Shown: piece by piece, positions 43,085 to 55,113 of the stretch
Layout: each line of letters starts with the position of its first letter
Numbering within the stretch: position 1 is the first letter of the stretch
Origin: Flectonema sp. DT1601
Taxonomy: Eukaryota > Euglenozoa > Diplonemea > Diplonemida > Diplonemidae
Length of the DNA stretch: 64,000 bases
NCBI GenBank assembly: GCA_964019425.1
Contig: OZ025780.1
Location: forward strand, 1 to 64,000
Direction of reading: 5' to 3'
Made by a program: the position numbers and the translations under genes
The notes under the pieces: generated by a model
The model's database searches: none
The model's input: only the letters and a program-made list of their open reading frames with translations
Told to the model about the DNA's origin: nothing

Positions 43085-45380
43085 AGGAGCTACTGTGGAG
43101 TCTTCTTTTTCTTCCTGTTCGTGCGCTTCCTAGATCCCCTTTTCTTGACTGTCCCCCTAGTGCTGGGACTGCGAGCAGGTGTCTGGGATGTTGATGCGGG
43201 AGATCAAGGAGTTGGAGAAGGAGCAAGTGGCGACCAAGTTACAATAACCACCAAGACAAGTAGCACGACAGTATTCAACTCCGTGTTTCCTGTCCTACTT
43301 GTCGAAGTTCAGTCAGCAAAAGACAGCAAAATATGGCAAAGCCCATTTACAGCTGGCGCTTTACACCATGTCAACCTTGACCAGCCTATGGCCTGTATTC
43401 CCATGTGGCTGAAAGGGACTGTAGAGATTCCCAATAAAGATTGTGTTAAGAAAAAGCATGCAGCTGATATTAAACTTATGAAAGGTAATATAAAGAACGC
43501 GCTCGAGCCAACTAACCTAAATCCACTAGCGCAATTCAGTGATTACCCCACCTCTATAAGCAAAGGAAATCTAATTATAAACGGAGTGGACTACACAATG
43601 TCAGCGGGCTAATAAGTCTATTGACACGGAACGTTAATAATTCAGGAAGTCCGGAACAGCTGTCTAAATTATATGGAGCATTGAAAACTTATTTAGAAAT
43701 TGCAACTGACACTGGAGTCGTTAATAATACAAAGGTGGGGTCTACAATTAGGGCGTCTGGAACTGGTCTCATGTTGTTCCCTGATATGAAGTCCATTGCG
43801 AATAAGCTCAATATCCTGATAGGGGAAATGGAGGCTGGTAATTACTTGCTGATGAAAAAGCCGCTTTCACCTGAAGAACATAAAGCAACTAACACTATGA
43901 CCAAATCTATCCAAGTTAGTTCAACCCTCACGGACTTCTATTGTGACATCCAACCACCGATCCTGAAAAAGAATACGATCTCACCCTAATCAATGCATCA
44001 ATGTACTATTCCTGGACAAATATATCGGTGAACCAAGGCAACAATGTCTTCCATTATAATGATGGTGCATCCAATCACATTGTTGTTATAAAAGATGGCA
44101 ACTGAACAATCGGTGAACTCAATAATCTGCTACCAACCCAGATCACAATTGCTCCGGTATTTGCGACTCAATCGATTCAGATTCTGATCACGGCCCCATA
44201 CGCAATGGCATTCCCAGATAATAGTCCTTACAAGCTTCTCGGCTTCAACCTGAATGAGATTGAGAATGAGAATGAGATAATAAACGCCCCAGTCAACGTG
44301 CCCCAATCGGGCAGACATAACAATCAAACATCAAATTACAAACGGAATCGATAACGTCCTGATACATTGTGAGCTAGTGAATGATGAAAACGCTTTTCTA
44401 AACGGCTTACAATCCAATCTTATACACCATCGGTGCCATGAATATCCAACCTGGAACATACTTCAATGCTGTAAACGATAACAACATATACTCACTAGCG
44501 CTTAATACTATTAAGGTATCGCGTTGTAGAATATGGTTGACCGATCAAGACAACCGAGAAATAAACAACATGGGTGAACGGGCTTCCTATACCATTTTAA
44601 TTACCGAGAAGTAAAAATTTGTGCGCCACAATATATACAATGAAGATTAGAAAACTAACATCCAATTCGATTTGTGGTGCGATATGGTTAAACGATCTGG
44701 GAATCGAAGCTTCTGGCCCTGATATATCGACCATTCTTAGCAATTTAAACCTCAAGGTCGGTAGTGGTCTTGTGAGAATCTGAATTATTAAACGAATTAT
44801 TCTTTTGCACAATACAATATATACTACGAAACTATGACAACACTTGAAAACGCATTTGAATTTCACGAGCGAGGCTTGAAGGATGTAATGGAAGATACAA
44901 TGGAGGGGTATCGATACCAAACGTTACATGATTCACAGCATGGATCCAGAGTATCAAACACATTCACTCCGAGTGGCATCAACTCTGCTGAGCGTAAATT
45001 TATTAGATCACATGACAGGGGGTCAGTTCTCATACTGCATTTGGCAAAGGTTAGGATGTCATTTAAGATTGTAAAGAACAATGCTGCATATGGCTATGCA
45101 GACCTAATCAACACTGATCACGTTACTCTATCGTCAGATGCCAAAACCATGTTCTCTAGACGAGAATTGAGAATTGGTGGCAAAACCGTAGAAGATGTAG
45201 ATAATATGGCAGTCGAAAAAGTAGTAGATACTCTCATGAATTATTCCTTGGAGTACGAAAAGACTGCTGGATCGAATCAATTTATCTACCCACATCACAC
45301 CTTGTCTCTGCGGTCACCTTCTGGTGGCACAGTCTCGCTTACAATAGTCCAATTTAGACCTTCCTTTTTTAGCTCATGAA
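43085..45380 (+). mobile_element. Polinton-like (capsid-bearing) fossil
   Basis: A decayed plus-strand cluster whose pieces resemble structural proteins of Polinton/Maverick-type elements. Parts, approximately: 43200-43612 unassigned structural-type protein; 43621-43989 piece with GTGLMLFPDMKSIANKL; 43990-44620 piece with YYSWTNISV, NVLIHCELVN and IWLTDQDNREI, a pattern seen in invertebrate Polinton-like proteins; 44834-45379 piece with MFSRRELRIGGKTVEDVDN, resembling a major capsid protein. It is broken, with about five or more breaks, and looks old. No polymerase, integrase or ATPase is seen in the window. Confidence 0.65.
44834..45379 (+). pseudogene. Major-capsid-like piece of the Polinton fossil
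   Basis: The longest open stretch of the fossil, 181 codons. The pattern of a hydrophobic strand, LRIGGKTVEDVDN and VVDTLMNYSLEY is like the N-terminal half of double-jelly-roll capsid proteins of Polinton-like elements. It is partial. The family call rests on motif resemblance only. Confidence 0.55.
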
Positions 45381-47470
45381 TAGTTACAGCAAGTGATGTG
45401 GGGATCGAGACGAAAAAGAAACGAACATTGGATCCATCGGAAGCATTCTCGAAATTCCTGATCAAACGCACTGCCCTAAGGGGATCATTTAGTATATCGG
45501 AAACAGTGACATCATCTCCCAGTATAAAGTCAACAATGATGCCTTTGTTGTACCTAACGGTTTTTTTTGTATAAACCTTCTTTGAATTGATTGTAGTGAT
45601 CGGGAGAGGCTATTTTTGAACTACTCATGTTAGTTGCTTTCGACTGCCAAACCAAATTCTCAAACTCTCATTGTGTAAAAAAATGCAATGTTGGTGAGTT
45701 TCGCGAGTTCTTGATGGGACGAATAAATCTCTTTCTAACTTTCACTTCTTCCCCTGCAATGTCTTCTTCGACCCTTATCCGTGCACCAAGAAACACCACA
45801 TCATTACTAGCTAGGGAGTTATCTTTGTAGTCCACTTAGTAATTCCAGCAAGTTCCCGTTGAGCGTGTGCTATTAAATTGGATCGAAAAACTCTACTTCT
45901 GGTGTCTGTTTTTCGCTTCATCAGTTTCTTTGTTCGAAGCTTTGGTTTCCTCATTCAAAGTTTCATAGTACCCGCAACCCATCTAAGGCGGATGTTATGT
46001 AGTTTAACAATCCCATATAAGTACGTACGGCACTGCGCCAGTGATTTTTGGAAATTTGAGTTCCTTATTTGTTTTAGTTAATCCGTTCTTTAGTATGTTC
46101 TCTACTTTTTCGTAATCCTAGTATACTCGAGGGAATCCAAATCAGCCATCGTCTACTTTTTGTTTCCCGTTCTATATTCCGCAGTTCATCTTAAGATAGT
46201 ATTTAAGTAATCCAGTTGCACGTTTACACGACACTGACTGAAGCAATCTTATCGACTTCAAGATGATAATGTCTTACGCATATCATTTTCTTTTATAATA
46301 AGTACTATGTAACTTTTCCACACTACCAATTCTATTTTCCGCCCTTTTATAAGATTTCGAATCCATATTTACACTCCGCGTCAACGCACTTTTTAAACCG
46401 GCAGCCGGGTCGTGGCTTCCCGCCATTACTCGGTAACCACCCCTACGTTATAGCAAGTTTCATATAGTTTTTAATTCATGTACCAAAATTTAACTTACCT
46501 ATCCTATTTTTCTTTTCAGACCACAAAAGACATGGCAGATATAAAAGGTGATTCCCTTCCATTTCATTTTTCAATAGTTTACAGTAGGAAGCTTTACACA
46601 TAACCGCACAGTCATGTCTCGTTTTGTCTACAGGACAACATGTTTTTTTAGTACATTTTGCCAAAGGTGCATCGTTAGATAGGTTTTAATTGTGCCGAGA
46701 GTTCTAATCTCAGCCATCTATTTAAGGTTTTGGTGTTATCTTCTCTTTCACTTTTAGATGCGCCTGACATATATCTGGTGACCTTGTCGGTAAATCCATC
46801 AGCTGCTTCATGAAGTTCTTGTGTCATCTCATGTTGTGAACAGTGAATACGGTAAAGTATTCATAACTTTAACACTTCCCTCAATTGAGTGCTACATTTC
46901 AAAGAAGAACAATGTCCTGCAACATGTTTGGTATTACAATTCTCTTCTTTAGTGGAAGTGCCTGTTCTAGTTCGATCGTGTTCGTGTTAAATACTTTCGA
47001 TCCTAACGTCCTACTGAGGCCATAGGATGTTTTGGTCGGTAAGCCGGATGGCAGTAACTTCTTATGAATACTTGCGTTAAAGTCTATTTTCTTTTCATAA
47101 GGGTGAAGCATCTTCGTACAGAACCAGGGGCAATCTTTCAACCGCTTCTTCTTCCGTTATCTCTTAATTTCAAGAGCCGCTGCGTGCTACTATGATTGCC
47201 TGCATTTTATTATTCTCTTCACTTCGTGGCTCGCAAATCTTCGAATCCAATGAGGGGGTTTGTTAGCATTTTTTTTCTGTCTTCTTTATCATTTCCGTCG
47301 GCTATCATTAACTTCTTTGAATAGTTCTGTTCAAACTTTCGTCTTGCTTTTTTCAATAAAACTCTGCCTTGTTCATCTCTACGTTGGTTCTTCTCCAGGA
47401 TTTTCTAGCCTTTAAATGCAACGGGTGGATGAGTAAAAGAGAAATCAAAACAGATAATCGCCTTTTGTAC
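45381..47470. other. No recognisable gene
   Basis: AT-rich sequence with only short open frames on both strands. It is probably further decayed parts of the Polinton-like fossil or its flank. No repeat structure or RNA gene was seen. Confidence 0.5.
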
Positions 47471-48427
47471 GAAATCGGAATTAGTAGCTACAAATAAAAA
47501 CACAACACAACACAACTTCACCACAAATCACAACACGAAGAACAAGTTCAGAAAAATCAAGGAAGGCAAAAGAAATAGTTTCACAGAAACATCTGACACA
47601 GACACACGAGCACTCAAACTACACATATGAACACACAACACTCACAAAGGGTAATGAGAACTCGTCAGAGTTTCAACAAACAACGCACAACACATACATG
47701 CATACACACACACCAGGAGGTTTACTGAAGCTTCCTCTCACCTCATCATAAGTTCAGCTCCTGTTTACGAAAAATGACAAATATACAAAATACAAAAGTT
47801 ACAAAATTGCAAACACCCTCTCATGTCACCATCACCGCAAAGCCCTCTCAACGATCCCTCCTTCCATCACACGGCAAGTGGTACCATTTTCCACTTAACT
47901 TACTCTCCCCCCCCCCACTTCCTCTCCACCACATCACTTGTGACATGTCCTTCCTGATAACAAAAAGAAGAAAGAATGATTGCAAACAAACGAACAGAAC
48001 AAACAACAAATTAATAACCTAAAGTCAGCGGCAAAACCTTTCCCCCCCGACCCCGACACGCAAGGTGTATTTGTTTGTGCGTTCAGGGGAATCACCACAC
48101 GGAAGGAATGCCATTCGCTAGACTTTAAAAGAAAGGTACGAAATCAACGAAAAGAAAGTGTTTATAAAAATTATTTAAAAAAAAGAAAATAAAGAAATGT
48201 TGCGCCGGGAAGGTCATTTGGGGAATTGAAATGTGAAAGTGAACTGATTACATTGCAAAACAATCGCGTTATTACAATACAGTACCTATACAAAAGTACA
48301 ATATTATCATTATCATTGTTAGTTTTATTATTATTATTTCTCACCAGGGGGGCGTGACTCCTGCGTGAAGAAGGAATCACACAACCCCCCACTCCCGAAG
48401 ACTTGTAACTGCCGTGAGGCCGTCATC

Positions 48428-48472
<45 letters not shown>

Positions 48473-48883
48473 GCAGGCACGAAAAAAAAGAAGAAAAATG
48501 ACAAGACAACAACAACAACCCACATGGGTGACGAATGAAAGCAGTACTGATCACAGGATTTTACTTTTTCTAAATCGAAAATGTCACAGAGAGAGAGACG
48601 ATAAGTATATTGCTGCAAAAGATTGAATTTCATTTACCAAAATTAGAGATTTAACCGCACACCACCACCACTACTATCATCATCATCATCATCATGATCT
48701 CAGATGGTGGCTCCTTCCTCAGTAATATGAACACGTCCTGAACATCAAAAACAGTTCACAGAGCAAGAAAACACTGCTTAGCAAAAATACCAATCAAATC
48801 ACAGCAGCAGCAGCTGGCTCACTCGCATACATATTGCCATTCTCTCTCGTGCGTCTCCTCCTCTCTTCATTCACTTCCCCCAT

Positions 48884-49266
48884 TTACCTGCCAACCTCCA
48901 ATCCCGAGTAGCCTCCCACGACAAGTTTTGCCACAAGCGTTGCTATGTTGGGAAACCTAGCTCTCTGTGCGAGAAACCAGGAAATCCGCTGATAACTACA
49001 CTCCGATGACCAACTGAGTGGGCGCTCAACTCGGATCATTGAGGCTGGTTCCGTCTCGGCGAGGAACTGCAGCTGCTGCGTGAGTCGAGTTGGTCAGCTT
49101 TTGCTAAAACTCACCAAGGAACAGGAAGTGAGAATCGAGTTGGTAAATGTTGTTGTTGTTTTTGTTGTGGTAGTTTTTGTTGTGGTAGTTTTTACGGGAT
49201 ACTCGGCAACTGCCGCAAGAGTATCCCTATGATCGAGGAGCAGCACAAACAAAACCAGGGTGAAAT
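48884..49266 (-). other. Possible short coding exons in the shared block (unit A)
   Basis: On the minus strand, a frame reads NFTLVLFVLLLDHRDTLAAV, then a KTTTT-rich linker, a single TGA at 49094-49096, and continues in the same phase (ATG at 49039) through LSWSSECSYQRISWFLAQRA to a TAA at 48884. GTGAGT lies just before the TGA and GTAAAT just before the TAA, so either could be a splice donor. Base composition stands out from the surrounding simple sequence. It is conserved in units B and C, but these are recent copies, so conservation proves little. It could equally be non-coding. Confidence 0.25.
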
Positions 49267-49319
49267 TGTTTTTCTTTTTTTCCTCTCTCTCTCTCTCAAT
49301 ACGTAAAAGGTCAGTTTTG

Positions 49320-49331
49320 TTTTCTTTGCAT

Positions 49332-49370
<39 letters not shown>
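49320..49370. repeat. TC microsatellite, unit A
   Basis: A CT dinucleotide run. Its length differs in the copies at 55078-55110 and 60412-60447, which shifts any frame across it and argues against translation through it. Confidence 0.9.
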
Positions 49371-49372
<2 letters not shown>

Positions 49373-49621
49373 CTCTCGTTCCGTCTCTCTCGCAGTAAAA
49401 ACAAAAAAAAGGGTGAAAATCAGCAAAACTGGTTTTCCTTTTTCCCAGCCTCTCAAAAGACCAGAGCACTTGCCACCGCGAGAGAGTGAGAGAAAAGAGA
49501 AGGGGGAAAAAAAAAAAAAAGGAAGACAGCAGACTGGACCATCACATCCACAACATCAACGAGAACAACATTGGAGCGGGAGGATCGGCAGCGTGTGCCT
49601 TCCCTCCCGCGGAAACAAATA

Positions 49622-49832
49622 AATAAAGGTATACAAAACAAAGTAAAGAATGGTACACAAAACAAAGTTAAGAAAGGTATAAAAAACAAAGTAAAGAATG
49701 GTACACAAAACAAAGTTAAGAAAGGTATAAAAAACAAAGTAAAGAATGGTACACAAAACAAATAAAGAAAGGTATATAAAATAAAGTTAAGAAAGGTATA
49801 CAAAACAAAGTTAAGAAAGGTATACAATCTCC
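49622..49832. repeat. 48-bp minisatellite, unit A
   Basis: About four copies of a 48-bp unit made of two related 24-bp halves (AATGGTACACAAAACAAAGT and AAAGGTATAAAAAACAAAGT). Long open minus frames across it (PFFTLFFIPFLTLFCV repeats) come from the unit length being a multiple of three. Confidence 0.9.
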
Positions 49833-50467
49833 TCATGGGTGAATGCCAGAGAGAGAGAGAGCCTTTGCAGGTCGTCTCTCCAGACTTGCACTGCCAAGAG
49901 AAAATAAACGTTTTTTCCGCGACTGGTACCGAGGGATGGGATCTTTTTTGTTTTTTAAATTTTTTAAGGTTTTTAAGGTTTTTTTATTTTTATTTTTTGT
50001 TAAATTGAAAAGAAGAAATGAAAAATTGGACACAAAAACTCCACAATCTCAAAGCAAATCAAGAAAATAATAATATTCTCTCTTTTCAGCCTTTTGTTGT
50101 TCGTCGAAGTGAAGAGCCAGAGCATCGGAGTTGCAACTTCCGGGTTCCGGTTTTCCTTCTTTCAGTGCGTTTATTAGTTTTCGTGTGCCAGCAAAAAAAA
50201 AAAAAATAAAATAAAATAAAATCCGACACAATTCTCCAAAAGACCATTCACATCTCGTCCCGTGTTGTTAAAGAAAATTTCTTGTTGTTGGTTATGAGAA
50301 AAATGAAAATGAAAATGAAACGAATGTTTTTTATGTTTTTTATTATTATTTTATTTTTAGTTTCAGAAGTCCAATACAACTGAATACTTCTCAAAAATGA
50401 TTAGTATCCGATTCTTACTTCCTATTTATATATTTATTTATTCATTTATTTAATCTCATCTATCGGC

Positions 50468-50491
50468 CGAGAGAGTAGTTGTACTCTCTCG
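50468..50491. repeat. Hairpin in shared block, unit A
   Basis: CGAGAGAGTA-GTTG-TACTCTCTCG, a 10-bp perfect stem. Also present at 56028-56051 and 61719-61742. Confidence 0.85.
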
Positions 50492-50935
50492 CTCGACGAC
50501 AAGCCAACAACAACGACAACGACAACAACTTACTAACCCAGATGTGAATGGCCCGTACTTTCTACTACTACTTGTCGGGGGGAAAAAAAAGAAAAGAAGT
50601 TCGTGTAAAGGAAATTCATCTCACCTACCTTAATTCACAAAAGCAACAATGTAATTGCATTGCAGCTGTCAGAAATGAAGAAGCGGAACTCTCTCTCTCA
50701 CGACAGAGTTAGTTAATTTTCTTCAAAGTTTTATACGGTATTTCTTCACAACAGGAAGGAAAACAGGAAGGATGAATGAAAAAAAAGAAAAGTGTGCGGT
50801 AAATTTTGATTTTTTTTTTTTTTTTTTTTTTTTTTGTTGGTGTCGATCGTTTTGTTTCTTTTTTTTTTTTAAATAAAAATACGCACATATTAATTGGGTT
50901 AAAGTGAAGTTGGTACAAAGGTCGCTTATTTTTTG

Positions 50936-52087
50936 TTTTTTTGTTTTTTTCCAGCACAAACACAACAATACAAGTCCGCAAACTCGTATTTAAAGAAAGT
51001 GATCTATGTGGGGTCAATGGGGTACAGGGGAAACAACAAAGATAAACATGAATTGGAATAAAGGGGACAAATGAAGAAACCGTCTTCAGGCCAGCATGAC
51101 AAGGACTTGGACTGCGTGGAGCTCACCACTAACTACCAAAGTCCAAACAGCAGTAATGCGGTACATTTACTTTCTTACTACCGGGCACACAGCACACAAC
51201 ACTCTCCGTTCTTCACAGAAAAGTGATCCCCAACACAACACAACACGAAAGTGGTGAAGGACCGCACGAAGAACCGAAGACACGACGACGGCAACACGAC
51301 ACGAAAGGAAAACAAAAAGAAAAAAGAGACTTCAGATCATCAGCCACATGCTGCTGCTACTACTGCCATTCTGTTAGGACATGAAACAGAAGGCATTCAC
51401 AACGCATCACACCGAAAAACAAAAGAATGAGAGAAGAGACATAACACTCGATGATTCCGTCACATGCCGCTGCGGATGCTTCAAATCTGCTCGCACATGA
51501 AACAGAAGGGAAGCACAGACGACATCACACTGAAATAAATGAATGAATGAAAGGAAAGGAAGGAAGGAATAAGACGTAACTCTTTTCTTCAAGTCACATG
51601 CTGCTGAAACTACCATGTGTTCCGGACATGAGAAACAACAGGACTCGCACAGCGCATCACACCAAAAGAAAAAACCAGGCAGTTAATTCTTAAAAAAAAA
51701 AAGGGGAGGGATGAAATATCTACGGCGTGCTGTGAAAAGTGAAGTGACACACAACACGGGAATATGGGAAGGGACGTGAAAGGGAAGAGAAGACATAATA
51801 ATACAAGCCTACAAAGAAACTCGTATTTAAAGAGAGTTTTTAGTTGTGTTTGTGAAAAGTTTTTTTTTATAATTTTTTTTTTTTTTAATTCTTTTTTATT
51901 GATAAATTGAAACGAAGAGAACCAAAACAAAAGAGTGTAAAAAAAAAAGAACGGCGCAACATAAAAGAAAAGCAGTGGAAAAAAAATAGCAACAGAACAA
52001 CAAACGTGGGGGATACAGGAAGACGAGGGAGGGAGCTTTTTTTTTTTTTTTTTTTTGCTTTTAGTTTTTTTTTGCTCGAAGACGTCT
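50936..52087. other. Unit A-specific spacer downstream of the EGF gene
   Basis: Sequence not shared with units B and C. It has three loosely repeated segments with GACATGAAACAGAAGG-type and CATCACAC motifs (51375, 51495, 51625) and long A or T runs. No gene is seen. Confidence 0.5.
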
Positions 52088-52942
52088 CTACAACAACAGT
52101 CTTCCACGGAACCTTCTGCAGAAAACTGCAGCCAGCCAGCAGATCAAATTGAAGATCTGGCACAAGGACTGGCGAACGGTTCTTGCAAACAACAGAACGA
52201 AGCTCGTTGCTCGGAACCTGTTGTTGCCACCGTGACCCGGAACTCGGGCGACCTGCTTCTCCCAGAACCACATGAAAGCGGTTGAAAAGAGAACGTAGCC
52301 GCAGAAAATGTTCGTCAGGCGCGGGGCGCAGCCATGGATCTGAGTGAAACAGATCCACACCAAGTCACTACCGTGCAGAACCGCGAAGTAAAGGGCAGAC
52401 AATAACCAATTTTTGAACTTTTCTGCAACAATAGAGAGGTTGTCGTAGCAGTCGATATAAATACTTTCGGCGTGGCAGTAGTAATCATCAACCGCACAGG
52501 TGCAGGTGTAGTCTCCCCTCGAATTCCCTGCAGTGTCTGCGTCAACACACAGCTGGCTGGGGTTGCAGGGGTCGAAGCTGCACTCGTCGACGGTGGTGAA
52601 CGACAGGGCGAAGGAATAGAGCTGCTGTATTCCTTCAACCGAGCTGCCGTGAACGAGCTTCCCGAATTCGATAATTGAATTCTTGACGACACAGTCGTAT
52701 GAATGTAATTCACAACGACATATGACGTCACCGAGGGAAGTTGGGCTCGTGTTCGGGTCGCGGCAGGTTTGCCCAGGTCCGCAAGGATCCTCCAGGCATT
52801 CGTCACGCACAACTTCATCAACCGACACGAAAACCGAAACAGAGCGGCGCACCCCATCTTCTACATCGAAGGCTGTGAAGCACGCAACAGCAAAAAACAC
52901 GGAAAACAAGGAGATGATCCACATGTTCATGTTCATGTTCAT
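52088..52942 (-). CDS. Two-EGF multi-pass membrane protein
   Basis: A 284-residue host protein. Residues 1-24 are a signal peptide or first membrane segment (IISLFSVFFAVACFTA) after an Asn-Met repeat. Two six-cysteine EGF-like domains follow at 47-84 (DECLEDPCGPGQTC) and 119-156 (DECSFDPCNPSQLC); both begin with the DEC of the calcium-binding type. Three hydrophobic segments lie at about 178-200, 208-227 and 246-275, and the tail is basic (CRRFRGRLLL). The EGF part would be outside the cell or in the lumen. The ATG is at 52942 and the stop is TAG. Upstream on the minus strand are TATATTAA and TTTCCCTCAG, a possible TATA-like box and splice or trans-splice acceptor. The specific function is unknown. 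Confidence 0.75.
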   Translation of the reverse strand: MNMNMNMWIISLFSVFFAVACFTAFDVEDGVRRSVSVFVSVDEVVRDECLEDPCGPGQTCRDPNTSPTSLGDVICRCELHSYDCVVKNSIIEFGKLVHGSSVEGIQQLYSFALSFTTVDECSFDPCNPSQLCVDADTAGNSRGDYTCTCAVDDYYCHAESIYIDCYDNLSIVAEKFKNWLLSALYFAVLHGSDLVWICFTQIHGCAPRLTNIFCGYVLFSTAFMWFWEKQVARVPGHGGNNRFRATSFVLLFARTVRQSLCQIFNLICWLAAVFCRRFRGRLLL

Positions 52943-53194
52943 TTTATTTTATTTTATTTTTTTTTGAATACGTTTATGAAGTATTTCTGAGGGAAACATT
53001 GCGATAATCAATTAATATACTCCTCCCTTTTCCTACTCCCACAGAATAAGAGAAATCGATTACAACGCACCAATGAAGTCAAGTAAAGTGAAGACAGACG
53101 CAACATTCTAAAATGAGAATTGACCAAACAGGTGACGGCATATAAATCAAAACAATTCAATAATTTATTTTCCTCTTCTTAAACATTCCCACCA

Positions 53195-55076
53195 AACAAC
53201 ACAAGACAACTTCCCCACAAATCACAGCACGAAGAACAAAAAATTCAGAAAAATCAAGGAAGGCAAACGAAATAATAGTTCCACACATTCGACATTCGCA
53301 CCTCCGAAACACGCAACACACACAATCCATAGCAGGAACTCAAATACGAAACACGAACACTCAAACCACACATGCAAATACACTCACACAAAGGGTAAAG
53401 AACTCGTCAGAGTTTCAACAAACAATACACAACACACAACACATACATGCATACACACACACCGAGAGGAGGTTCAGTGAAGCTTCTGCTCACCTCATCA
53501 TAAGTTCAGCTCCTGTTTAAAAAAAAATGAAAATATATACAAAAGTTACAAAATTGCAAACACCCTCTCATGTCACCATCACCGCAAAGCCCTCTCAACG
53601 ATCCCTCCTTCCATCACACGGCAAGTGGTACCATTTTCCACTTAACTTACTCTCCCCCCCCCACTTCCTCTCCACCACATCACTTGTGACATGTCCTTCC
53701 TGATAACAAAAAGAAGAAAGAATGATTGCAAACAAACGAACAGAACAAACAACAAATTAATAACCTAAAGTCAGCGGCAAAACCTTTCCCCCCCCCCCCC
53801 GACCCCGACACGCAAGGCGTATTTGTTTGTGCGTTCAGGGGAATCACCACACGGAAGGAATGCCATTCGCTAGACTTTAAAAGAAAGGTACGAAATCAAC
53901 GAAAAGAAAGTGTTTATAAAAATTATTTAAAAAAAAGAAAATAAAGAAATGTTGCGCCGGGAAGGTCATTTGGGGAATTCAATTGAAATGTGAAAGTGAA
54001 CTGATTACATTGCAAAACAATCGCGTTATTACAATACAGTACCTATACAAAAGTACAATATTATCATTATCATTGTTAGTTTTATTATTATTATTTCTCA
54101 CCAGGGGGGCGTGACTCCTGCGTGAAGAAGGAATCACACAACCCCCCACTCCTGAAGACTTGTAACTGCCGTGAGGCCGTCATCACAACGACAACCACAA
54201 CGACAACGACAACGACGGCAGGCACGAAAAAAAAGAAGAAAAATGACAAGACAACAACAACAACCCACATGGGTGACGAATGAAAGCAGTACTGATCACA
54301 GGATTTTACTTTTTCTAAATCGAAAATGTCAGAGAGAGAGAGACGATAAGTATATTGCTGCAAAAGATTGAATTTCATTTACCAAAATTAGAGATTTAAC
54401 CGCACACCACCACCACTACTATCATCATCATCATGATCATGATCTCAGATGGTGGCTCCTTCCTCAGTAATATGAACACGTCCTGAACATCAAAAACAGT
54501 TCACAGAGCAAGAAAACACTGCTTAGCAAAAATACCAATCAAATCACAGCAGCAGCAGCTGGCTCACTCGCATACATATTGCCATTCTCTCTCGTGCGTC
54601 TCCTCCTCTCTTCATTCACTTCCCCCATTTACCTGCCAACCTCCAATCCCGAGTAGCCTCCCACGACAAGTTTTGCCACAAGCGTTGCTATGTTGGGAAA
54701 CCTAGCTCTCTGTGCGAGAAACCAGGAAATCCGCTGATAACTACACTCCGATGACCAACTGAGTGGGCGCTCAACTCGGATCATTGAGGCTGGTTCCGTC
54801 TCGGCGAGGAACTGCAGCTGCTGCGTGAGTCGAGTTGGTCAGCTTTTGCTAAAACTCACCAAGGAACAGGAAGTGAGAATCGAGTTGGTAAATGTTGTTG
54901 TTGTTTTTGTTGTGGTAGTTTTTGTTGTGGTAGTTTTTACGGGATACTCGGCAACTGCCGCAAGAGTATCCCTATGATCGAGGAGCAGCACAAACAAAAC
55001 CAGGGTGAAATTGTTTTTCTTTTTTTCCTCTCTCTCTCTCTCAATACGTAAAAGGTCAGTTTTGTTTTCTTTGCAT

Positions 55077-55113
<37 letters not shown>

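Larger units (their letters stand above)
47480..50935. repeat. Shared block, host unit A
   Basis: First of three near-identical blocks (others 53195-56630 and 58560-62290). It consists of simple sequence: ACA-rich start, C-run, ACGACA repeats near 48430, ATC repeats near 48680, a GC-balanced island at 48885-49100, a TC tract near 49330, a 48-bp minisatellite at 49620-49830, a hairpin at 50468-50491 and T-runs. It holds no convincing complete gene. It lies between minus-strand genes, so it is upstream of one and downstream of the next. Unit A has about 150 extra bases near 50310-50460. Confidence 0.85.

Noticed and set aside
49094-49456. 120-residue minus-strand protein with RERERE run and apparent signal peptide
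   Set aside because: The start is TTG, and the upstream part changes frame between units because the TC run differs in length; only the part after the run might be coding.
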